Shown in pieces: positions 1 through 5,505 of a stretch of DNA of 9,124 bases. Position 1 is the stretch's first letter. Every line of letters starts with the position of its first letter. This DNA is from Sulfurimonas sp. (lineage in GTDB: Bacteria; Campylobacterota; Campylobacteria; Campylobacterales; Sulfurimonadaceae): NCBI GenBank assembly GCA_030646745.1, contig JAUSKV010000177.1, positions 1 through 9,124 of the forward strand. Direction: 5' to 3'. The position numbers and the translations under genes are program-made. The notes below the pieces were generated by a model. It was not told the origin of the DNA. It ran no database searches and worked only from the letters and a program-made list of their open reading frames with translations.

Positions 1-1
1 T

Positions 2-226
2 GTTTTGATAGAGAGTGAATCCCTAGAATCTCTAAAAAGAGCATTAGAACATATAAGACAGAGGGTCGCACACTACCCATTTTGCGATGTTGGAGTGCTC
101 ACATGCAGTTTCGGGGCAACGCTTCACAGAGTCGGCGAAGATATTGATACTACGATACAAAGAGCAGATAAAGCACTCTACAGAGCAAAAGAAAATGGAA
201 GGAATCAGGTTCAGATAGAAGAGTAG
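2..226 (+). CDS. GGDEF-domain protein (putative diguanylate cyclase), C-terminal fragment, 5' end outside window
   Basis: This is the last 74 residues of a gene that enters from the left edge; the frame is open from base 2 and stops with TAG at 224-226. The visible part matches the end of a GGDEF domain: the TCSFGAT strand (family form vTxSiGva) and then ADKALYRAKENGRN, the conserved AD.ALY.AK..GRN signature of the last helix and strand. The family makes c-di-GMP from two GTP. The catalytic GG(D/E)EF loop lies outside the window, so activity cannot be judged, and any N-terminal sensor or receiver domain is also unseen. Nothing follows the GGDEF domain except QVQIEE, so there is no EAL domain downstream. 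It converges on the DHH gene at 445-1371. The TTG at base 5 is only an internal codon, not a start. Confidence 0.9.
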   Translation, partial: VLIESESLESLKRALEHIRQRVAHYPFCDVGVLTCSFGATLHRVGEDIDTTIQRADKALYRAKENGRNQVQIEE

Positions 227-307
227 ATGAAGAGATACATGTCGTGCCAGAAAAATATATAATGTCCCATATAAATCTCAAAAAACAAAGTTTTTTCTAA
301 AGAAACA

Positions 308-324
308 TTTTCGCTATGCGAAAA
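308..324. terminator. Hairpin TTTTCGC-TAT-GCGAAAA, possible bidirectional terminator
   Basis: Perfect 7-bp inverted repeat (308-314 and 318-324) with a 3-nt loop, lying between two converging genes (the GGDEF gene ending at 226 and the DHH gene ending at 445). The stem has T on one side and A on the other, so each strand gives a short GC core next to a U run, as expected of a bidirectional terminator. A second pairing, AAAACAA at 282-288 with TTGTTTT at 334-340, could enclose it. The stem is short and only 3 bp are GC, so the terminator role is inferred from position. Confidence 0.4.
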
Positions 325-356
325 GCGATTCTCTTGTTTTGTAGCTTTAGGGGGTA

Positions 357-405
357 GTAGGGATAATTTGTCCCTGCCACTCAAACGGACGCGTTCGTTT
401 GAGTG
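357..405. repeat. Two abutting inverted repeats (structured intergenic element)
   Basis: Two stem-loops lie back to back. The first has arms GTAGGGA (357-363) and TCCCTGC (371-377): six Watson-Crick pairs, one G-T pair, 7-nt loop. The second starts at the next base and has perfect 10-bp arms CACTCAAACG (378-387) and CGTTTGAGTG (396-405) around an 8-nt loop. Neither is followed by a convincing U run on the plus strand. They may be part of the transcript end of the flanking genes or a REP-like or decayed mobile element. No coding sequence longer than a few codons is present in 227-444. Confidence 0.55.
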
Positions 406-444
406 CGTAATAACAGATAAATGAGTGCGTAAAATCAGATATTA
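401..444. repeat. Tandem direct repeat, two 22-nt copies
   Basis: Copies at 401-422 and 423-444 both begin GAGTGCGTAA and share CAGATA at the same offset; 17 of 22 positions agree by eye. The first copy starts inside the right arm of the preceding hairpin, and the second ends at the base before the stop codon of the DHH gene. The core AGTGCGTAANNTCAG occurs again in inverted orientation at 1427-1441. Function unknown. Confidence 0.6.
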
Positions 445-1371
445 TTAACCGTCGTTTGTAATTGTCTCAATCAGCTCTTTTAAAACCTCTTCGGCTCTCT
501 CATTTGCTATTTGACAAGTCCCTGCAGCATTGTGTCCGCCTCCACCATATTTGAGCATCAACTCGCCGATATTTGTTTTTGAACTTCTGTTAACAATAGA
601 TTTTCCTGTTGCAAACACTGTATTCTGGTTTTTGAATCCCCAAAGAACATGTATGGAGATGTTTGTTTGAGGGTTGAGTGCATAAATCATAAAACGGTTG
701 CCCGGATAGATAGTCTCTTCATCTCGTAAATCAAGAACTATAAGATTGTCATAAACAGTTGAGCATCTTTCAAGTTGTGCTTTAAAATCATCTCTGTATT
801 TGTTGAAAAGCTCAACTCTCTCAACCACATCCGGAAGCTGCATAATCTCATCAATATCGTGGTTGATGCAGTAATCGATAAGATTCATCATAAGTTGGTA
901 ATTTGATACGGTAAACTCTCTGAATCGTCCAAGTCCTGTTCTTGAATCCATAAGAAAACTGAGTAACTCCCAACCCTTTGGATTTAAAATATCGTCTATA
1001 GTAAATTGAGCCGCATCTGCTTTGTCAACGGCTATCATCATATTTTCTCTGATTGCCGGAAGCTTCTCTGCACCGCCATAGTAGTCATAAACAACCCTTG
1101 CAGCACTCGGAGCGTCCGGAATAATGATGTAATTATCCGCTTCTGCGTTTCTGATTGTTTCACTCTCATGGTGGTCAAAAACCAAGTGCGCATGTGCCAC
1201 ATAAGGAAGGTTCGTAATTATGTCGTTAGAAGTTATTTCTATAGTTCCATCCTGCATATCTTTTGGGTGAACAAATGTAATCTCATCTATCAGATTGAGT
1301 TGCTTTAATATGACCGCACACACCAAACCATCCATGTCGCTTCTTGTTACAAGTCTAAATTTTTTTGTCAT
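445..1371 (-). CDS. DHH/DHHA1-family phosphoesterase
   Basis: A 308-residue cytoplasmic protein with no signal peptide or membrane segment. The N-terminal DHH domain shows the metal-binding motifs RSDMDG (residues 10-15; family form D.DG) and FDHHES with the DHH triad at 66-68. The C-terminal DHHA1 substrate-binding domain ends with GGGGHNAAG (276-284; the GGGH motif). The family holds Mn-dependent phosphoesterases: RecJ, NrnA-type nanoRNases, c-di-AMP phosphodiesterases and PPX1-type exopolyphosphatases. Such stand-alone proteins are often labelled exopolyphosphatase, but the substrate cannot be read from the sequence. The ATG at 1371 is preceded by GAGGA (1379-1383) at good spacing. It lies 72 bp downstream of the chemoreceptor gene on the same strand and could be co-transcribed with it. 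Copies of the AGTGCGTAANNTCAG motif sit on both sides of the gene in inverted orientation. Confidence 0.88.
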   Translation of the reverse strand: MTKKFRLVTRSDMDGLVCAVILKQLNLIDEITFVHPKDMQDGTIEITSNDIITNLPYVAHAHLVFDHHESETIRNAEADNYIIIPDAPSAARVVYDYYGGAEKLPAIRENMMIAVDKADAAQFTIDDILNPKGWELLSFLMDSRTGLGRFREFTVSNYQLMMNLIDYCINHDIDEIMQLPDVVERVELFNKYRDDFKAQLERCSTVYDNLIVLDLRDEETIYPGNRFMIYALNPQTNISIHVLWGFKNQNTVFATGKSIVNRSSKTNIGELMLKYGGGGHNAAGTCQIANERAEEVLKELIETITNDG

Positions 1372-1426
1372 TTTTATTTCCTCATCTCATTTTTATTATT
1401 CTATCTCAATCTCATTAAAATATAAA

Positions 1427-1441
1427 CTGACCTTACGCACT
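1427..1441 (-). repeat. Inverted copy of the AGTGCGTAANNTCAG motif
   Basis: Read on the minus strand the bases are AGTGCGTAAGGTCAG, matching 424-438 on the plus strand except at the two variable positions. It lies in the 72-bp gap between the chemoreceptor stop codon (1444-1446) and the DHH start. Similarity continues weakly into the adjacent AT-rich bases. It could be a dispersed intergenic repeat or a regulatory site; there is no U run or hairpin here to suggest a terminator. Confidence 0.55.
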
Positions 1442-1443
1442 TT

Positions 1444-3354
1444 TTAAAACTTAGCTCCATAGAAGCAAACATTTTCCATAATTACATCACTTATATAGAC
1501 TATAGTACACTCTATCGTTGTTCTATTTTCAATAGGTGTTGAAAGAGTTAATGTTATTCTATCGCCTTTATTTTTTCTAACTTTATTATCGACAAAATAG
1601 AATGACACTCCGCTATCTGAAATATCAAATACGAAAGAGTGTCCATTATCCTTGTCTATTGCTAAAACAGGCGGTGTTAATACTGTTCTTTTACTTGTTC
1701 TATTGTCTAAAACAACTTCAAACCCATCTGCTAAAGTTTTTAGTTCTGCACTTTTATGTGATATGATTTCCATAACAGTTTTTGTAGATTCTGCATTTGT
1801 AAGTAATAACTTACTTGATTTTTGAACATCATTTAAATTTTCATCAACCTCTTTAAGCATTTTAGATTCATCTAAAAACTCCTGATTAAAGTTGTTCAGA
1901 GAAGATGAGATTAAATCAAAACTGATTTTTATTTCATCAAAACTTTTGTTTAGACTGTGTGAATTGTCTATTAAGGATAAAACGCTCTCTTTAGAAGATT
2001 TTCCGCTTTGCACAACCGTGTCTATCTGATTTTCAATATTAACAAGCGTCGCCGACATGTCAATAGCATTTTGACGAGAAACTTCGGCAAGCTCTCTGAT
2101 TTTATCTGCCACAACAGAGAAACTTCTGCCATGTTCACCCGCTCTAGCCGCTTCTATGGCGGCATTGAGAGAGATTAAATTCGTTTCATCTGCTATTCCT
2201 GTGATAACTTCAAGCATTGTAGAAACTTCTTTTGACAACACTCTTAAACCATTAATGGTATTGGAAGTCTGATCCATCGATTCGGTTGCATTTCTTCCTT
2301 TTTGAACATTGCTTGCTACGTCTAATTGACTTTTTTCTATCAACTCTTTTGAACTATTTGAGCGGTTTATTAGTCCGTCAAGGGAGACTCGCATGAGTTC
2401 ATTTTCATTTAAGACATTTGATAATGTATCTTTAGAGTTGCTGATATATTTATATTGTTGTTGCACATACCCATTGGTTTGGTCTATTTTTACATAGCTG
2501 TAACTCGACTGAAATGCCATGTTTTTACTTGCATCTACAACATTTGAGATAACAGGTTTGAGTGTGTCAACCATGGCTTTGAGATGTCTAAAAAGTCTGT
2601 CAACCTCATTTTTACTGCTGCCCTGCGCTAAAGGTTCACCTACAATTATGTCATCTATTATAAAGTTCCCTTTTTCTACCCTAAAGATAAGTGTTAAAAG
2701 CTTATTTATTCTGCTTGAGACATATTTATTGAACAAGAAATGCGTAAGTATTAAGATAATGACTATGTTTATAAAACCGGTCAAAATATTTAAAAATATA
2801 TTACTGCTAAGAGCTGCATGAAAATCTTTCATGTCTATTCTTACATACTCAATTGCAATAACATTGCCCACTGTCCAAGTCGGATGACATGCTATACATT
2901 TCTCTTCCGCAATCATAGGACGGGATAGCATGTAGTACTCTTTGCCCGACTCTTTTACTACTTTTTGTATCTCTTTAAGTTTTTTATTATTTGCAAACTC
3001 ATCTATTGTTTCTGCTTCATACTGTGTTGCTAAATTTTTAGTGTTTACAGGTGTTTTTGAAGCTTCTTTAAAAAATACCTTTCCGCCTGAAATGCTTGTA
3101 AACTTATCAAAAACTTCATTTTGAATAATTTGAGGGGTCTCTCCTGATTCGCCGCTAAAAAACTTCTCATTTCTCGATTCAAGAAGTACATCTGCAAAGT
3201 CTAAAACAGTCGTTGCTTGAGATTTTAAGTTTAAGTTTAAAACATCTGCCTGTTTCAAATAGTTATAGTAGTAAAAAACACCGGATATAACTATGAACGC
3301 ACCGGCAAACATAATAGAAAACATCGTGGCTAACTTATATTTTTGAACATTCAT
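1444..3354 (-). CDS. Methyl-accepting chemotaxis protein with periplasmic haem-c (DUF3365/Tll0287-like) sensor domain and C-terminal PilZ domain
   Basis: A 636-residue membrane receptor. Domains in order: first membrane helix at about 9-30; a periplasmic domain at about 31-183 ending in EEKCIACHPTW and GNVIAIEYVRIDM; second membrane helix at about 186-208; a weak HAMP-like linker at about 209-265; a long helical signalling region with the MCP tip at about 386-424 (ETNLISLNAAIEAARAGE); and a PilZ domain at about 551-636. CIACH at 153-157 is a CxxCH haem-c attachment motif, at the place where Tll0287-like/DUF3365 domains carry it. PilZ carries both c-di-GMP motifs: RTSKR at 552-556 (RxxxR) and DISDSG at 577-582 (DxSxxG). 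Such a protein would pass a redox or gas signal (inference) through CheW/CheA, with c-di-GMP adjusting its output. There is no CheR-tethering pentapeptide at the C-terminus; PilZ takes that place. The ATG at 3354 follows an AGAGAAG stretch. A candidate promoter lies in the 110-bp gap after cysS. Confidence 0.93.
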   Translation of the reverse strand: MNVQKYKLATMFSIMFAGAFIVISGVFYYYNYLKQADVLNLNLKSQATTVLDFADVLLESRNEKFFSGESGETPQIIQNEVFDKFTSISGGKVFFKEASKTPVNTKNLATQYEAETIDEFANNKKLKEIQKVVKESGKEYYMLSRPMIAEEKCIACHPTWTVGNVIAIEYVRIDMKDFHAALSSNIFLNILTGFINIVIILILTHFLFNKYVSSRINKLLTLIFRVEKGNFIIDDIIVGEPLAQGSSKNEVDRLFRHLKAMVDTLKPVISNVVDASKNMAFQSSYSYVKIDQTNGYVQQQYKYISNSKDTLSNVLNENELMRVSLDGLINRSNSSKELIEKSQLDVASNVQKGRNATESMDQTSNTINGLRVLSKEVSTMLEVITGIADETNLISLNAAIEAARAGEHGRSFSVVADKIRELAEVSRQNAIDMSATLVNIENQIDTVVQSGKSSKESVLSLIDNSHSLNKSFDEIKISFDLISSSLNNFNQEFLDESKMLKEVDENLNDVQKSSKLLLTNAESTKTVMEIISHKSAELKTLADGFEVVLDNRTSKRTVLTPPVLAIDKDNGHSFVFDISDSGVSFYFVDNKVRKNKGDRITLTLSTPIENRTTIECTIVYISDVIMENVCFYGAKF

Positions 3355-3386
3355 CTTCTTCTCTTTTTTTTGGATTATCTAAGGAC

Positions 3387-3395
3387 ATTGTAACA
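3387..3395 (-). promoter_or_regulatory. Candidate extended -10 promoter for the chemoreceptor gene
   Basis: On the minus strand TGTTACAAT gives an extended -10 (TGn plus TACAAT), about 33 bp upstream of the ATG at 3354. No good -35 is visible at 17 bp; the sequence there is only AT-rich. That is usual for the main sigma factor of Campylobacterota, where -35 conservation is poor. I found no sigma-54 (GG-N10-GC) or clear sigma-28 pattern. It lies in the 110-bp gap after cysS, so the receptor is probably transcribed separately. Confidence 0.4.
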
Positions 3396-3464
3396 CGGTT
3401 AAACTGATTAAATTATGACATAATGGATAATTTGGAAAAAAAGTTTAAAAATATGAAGTTAGCT

Positions 3465-4865
3465 TTACACTTTTTCCCAAAAAGTACCCTGCGGAGTATC
3501 CATAATACTTACTCCATAAGACAAAATTTCATCACGGATTTTGTCTGAAATTGCAAAATCTTTTGTTTTTTTTGCTTCGTCTCTTTTTAAAATAAGCTCT
3601 GCTATTTTTGTTTTTGTCTCTTCATCCATTCCGCTTTGAAAATATTCAAATGGATTTTTAGCGCCAAAACCTAAAACCTCTTCAATGTAGGCTAAATTTG
3701 AGAGAGTCTCGGCTTTTAGCTCTTTATGTTTTCCTGCGGTGTCGAGTGTTTCATTCGCATGTGTAATCATCTCGTCAATGAGAGCCAGAGTATTTGAAAT
3801 ATTTAAATCATCGCTTAGAGCCTTTAACAACTCATCCTGAAATTGAGTCTTTGCATTTACAGATGTCAAGCCGAAAAGGCGTTTTTTAAGTCTATAGATT
3901 TTATCTAGGCGTTTTTTAGAAGTTACTAAATCTTCCTCATTAAAGTTGAAATTGCTTCGATAGTGTGTGCAAAGAAGGTAAAATCTTAGCACTTCGCCAT
4001 CATAAATTTTAAGTGCGTCTTTGAGAAAAAAACTGTTTCCCAAGCTTTTCGACATCTTCTCACCGTCTATATTTACAAAACCGTTGTGCATCCAGTAGTT
4101 TGCCAGCGCATGATTAGTACCGCATCTCGTCTGTGCCGCCTCGTTCTCATGGTGTGGGAAAAGCAAATCCGCTCCGCCGCCATGGATATCCACGGCAAAC
4201 TTCATATCTTGATTTGCCAAATGTTTTTCTATCATCGCAGAACACTCTACATGCCACCCCGGACGACCCGCTCCAAAGGGAGAATCAAAAACTATGGTTC
4301 CGTCCTTCACACTTTTCCATAAAGCAAAATCTGCATTGTTTCTTTTGTGTAAAGAGTTCTCGACACGGTTTACTTTTTCATCCTCATTTTGAACTCTTTT
4401 GGAGAGAGTGAGATATTCGCTATCGCTTGATGTATCAAAATAAACATCTCCGTCGGCAGTTTGATAGGCATGATTTGATTCTATTAGTTTTTGTATAAGC
4501 GCATACATGGCATCCAAACTCTCAGTTGCCTTCGGCTCTAAATCAGGGCGAGAAACACCAATCTGAGCCATCTCTTTATGAAAAGCATCTGTATAAAACT
4601 CTGTAATCTCTTTTATACTTTTATTTTGTTCTTTTGCTTTATTGATGATTTTATCGTCAATATCTGTGATGTTTCTGGCGTAAGTGACATCGTAGCCATT
4701 GGTTCTTAAAACCCTTACTAACAAGTCAAAAACCAAAGCACTCTTTGCATGTCCCAAATGTGCATCATCATAGACAGTCGGCCCGCAAACATAAAGAGTT
4801 ACTTTGCCCTCATTTTGTGCTGTAAAAAGCCGTTTTGTTTTTTGTACTGAATCGTAAATATACAT
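3465..4865 (-). CDS. cysS: Cysteinyl-tRNA synthetase
   Basis: Charges tRNA-Cys with cysteine using ATP (class I synthetase, cytoplasm, essential). 466 residues, close to the family norm (E. coli 461). Visible signatures: YVCGPTVYDDAHLGH with the HIGH-type motif HLGH at 36-39; KMSKS at 270-274; and the zinc ligands that bind the cysteine thiol, C27, C208, H238 and E242 (in GWHVECSAM and FPHHENE). The C-terminal helical tRNA-binding region ends in a typical way. The ATG at 4865 has AAGGA (4874-4878) 8 nt upstream, abutting the ccdB stop codon; only 13 bp separate the genes, so translation and transcription may be linked to the toxin-antitoxin module. From memory, Campylobacter has murJ directly next to cysS. 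Confidence 0.98.
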   Translation of the reverse strand: MYIYDSVQKTKRLFTAQNEGKVTLYVCGPTVYDDAHLGHAKSALVFDLLVRVLRTNGYDVTYARNITDIDDKIINKAKEQNKSIKEITEFYTDAFHKEMAQIGVSRPDLEPKATESLDAMYALIQKLIESNHAYQTADGDVYFDTSSDSEYLTLSKRVQNEDEKVNRVENSLHKRNNADFALWKSVKDGTIVFDSPFGAGRPGWHVECSAMIEKHLANQDMKFAVDIHGGGADLLFPHHENEAAQTRCGTNHALANYWMHNGFVNIDGEKMSKSLGNSFFLKDALKIYDGEVLRFYLLCTHYRSNFNFNEEDLVTSKKRLDKIYRLKKRLFGLTSVNAKTQFQDELLKALSDDLNISNTLALIDEMITHANETLDTAGKHKELKAETLSNLAYIEEVLGFGAKNPFEYFQSGMDEETKTKIAELILKRDEAKKTKDFAISDKIRDEILSYGVSIMDTPQGTFWEKV

Positions 4866-4872
4866 GAATTAT

Positions 4873-4879
4873 TTCCTTT
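4873..4879 (-). promoter_or_regulatory. Shine-Dalgarno of cysS overlapping the ccdB stop
   Basis: On the minus strand AAAGGAA starts on the last base of the ccdB TAA (4879-4881) and sits 7-8 nt before the cysS ATG. This places the ribosome site of an essential gene at the exact end of the toxin gene and suggests transcription as one unit, possibly with translational coupling. Confidence 0.6.
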
Positions 4880-5184
4880 TAAAAACCGGTTATCATAAAA
4901 TCTATTGCTGAGATTATTTCATCTTTTTTATCTTCTGCTGAGCAGACAATTGAACCTAAGTTGTTTGTCGCTATACCTGCGAGCTCTGCTGTGGACATCG
5001 TGACTTTTGAGCCGTTTATCTCAAACTGAGGATTGAGTATTTTTGCCGGTTTCATGTTTAAAACCAAAGGCACAACCACTCTTGTTGCCAAGTTCTTGAG
5101 TATGTCGTTTTGAATATCGAGTAAGTATGGTATCTCTTTATTTGTTTTTGTGTTTAGGTTTTCATAAATATCAAATTGCGCCAT
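4879..5184 (-). CDS. ccdB: CcdB-family toxin of a type II toxin-antitoxin system
   Basis: 101 residues, the same length as CcdB of plasmid F, and alignable by eye over its whole length: QFDIYEN (F: QFKVYTY), LLDIQNDIL (F: FVDVQSDII), RVVVPLVL (F: RMVIPLAS), then the LNPQFEINGSKVTMSTAELAGI segment and the C-terminal IISAIDFMITGF (F: IKNAINLMFWGI). F CcdB traps DNA gyrase on cleaved DNA through its last three residues, W99-G100-I101. Here these are T99-G100-F101, so the key Trp is missing and gyrase poisoning may be lost, weakened or redirected. The start ATG (5182-5184) overlaps the ccdA stop by one base (TAATG), the usual coupled arrangement with antitoxin first. The frame is intact, so this is not an obvious pseudogene. 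Confidence 0.9.
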   Translation of the reverse strand: MAQFDIYENLNTKTNKEIPYLLDIQNDILKNLATRVVVPLVLNMKPAKILNPQFEINGSKVTMSTAELAGIATNNLGSIVCSAEDKKDEIISAIDFMITGF

Positions 5185-5429
5185 TAAAAACTTCTTATTT
5201 CATCACTAAAAGTACCGTTTTTTGCAACTCTTTCATTATAGCTGTTGATGGAACTTTTGTTTTGAGATGCCCAGTTTTTCATCTCTTGCTCTTTTATAAG
5301 CTCTATAAGGGTTTTTTCTAATGAGTTTGAGATATTGATATGAAGCTCTTTTGCTTTTTGAAGTAAATCAGAATTGATACTCAGATTGGTCGCTTTTTTC
5401 TTGGCATGTGGATTATAAAGTGCTGTCAT
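5184..5429 (-). CDS. ccdA: CcdA-family antitoxin
   Basis: 81 residues. The N-terminal half (about 11-46; KKATNLSINSDLLQKAKELH, then NISNSLEKTLIELI) has the strand-helix-helix pattern of the ribbon-helix-helix DNA-binding domain with which CcdA represses its own operon. The C-terminal half (about 52-81: NWASQN, then SYNERVAKNGTFSDEIRSF) matches the toxin-wrapping tail of F CcdA (W..EN, then NGSFADENRDW), which is disordered until it binds CcdB. It is slightly longer than F CcdA (72 residues) through a basic N-terminal extension. The ATG at 5429 has a strong AGGAG (5436-5440) 6 nt upstream. First gene of the ccdA-ccdB pair and possibly of a ccdA-ccdB-cysS unit. Confidence 0.9.
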   Translation of the reverse strand: MTALYNPHAKKKATNLSINSDLLQKAKELHINISNSLEKTLIELIKEQEMKNWASQNKSSINSYNERVAKNGTFSDEIRSF

Positions 5430-5439
5430 CTGTATCTCC

Positions 5440-5474
5440 TATGTGTATGAAGTATGTGCATAATTATAGCACAT
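5440..5474 (-). promoter_or_regulatory. ccdA promoter with overlapping operator-like repeats
   Basis: On the minus strand TGCTATAAT (5463-5471) is an excellent extended -10, about 34 bp before the ccdA ATG. It lies inside a perfect inverted repeat, ATGTGC (5454-5459) and GCACAT (5469-5474), separated by 9 bp. A related direct repeat, TATGTGYATRA, occurs at 5440-5450 and 5453-5463 (9 of 11 identical). Repeated half-sites over the -10 fit autorepression by a ribbon-helix-helix antitoxin; binding by CcdA is inferred. No clear -35 is seen. Confidence 0.6.
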
Positions 5475-5505
5475 TAAATTTTTGTAAATTAAGTTTTCAA
5501 AAGCT

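Noticed and set aside
401..444. CRISPR-like array
   Set aside because: Only two contiguous copies with no spacers between them and no cas genes nearby; it is a simple tandem duplication.
1006..1308. Open frames on the plus strand opposite the DHH, chemoreceptor, cysS and murJ genes (for example 1006-1308, 2519-2821, 4086-4322, 4133-4411, 6500-6814)
   Set aside because: They lie antisense inside well-recognised genes, have no ribosome sites or domain patterns, and their composition is that of a shadow frame.
1372..1443. Promoter for the DHH gene in the 72-bp gap after the chemoreceptor
   Set aside because: Several TATA-like words occur in this AT-rich gap, but none has an extended -10 or a partner -35, so none stands out.
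3436..3475. Possible terminator after cysS (AAAAAGT pairing with ACTTTTT on the minus strand)
   Set aside because: The arms are 7 bp of nearly pure A/T with a 24-nt loop and would include the cysS stop region; too weak to call.
5127..5321. Plus-strand frame across the ccdA-ccdB junction
   Set aside because: It overlaps both toxin-antitoxin genes in antisense and has no start signal or similarity.
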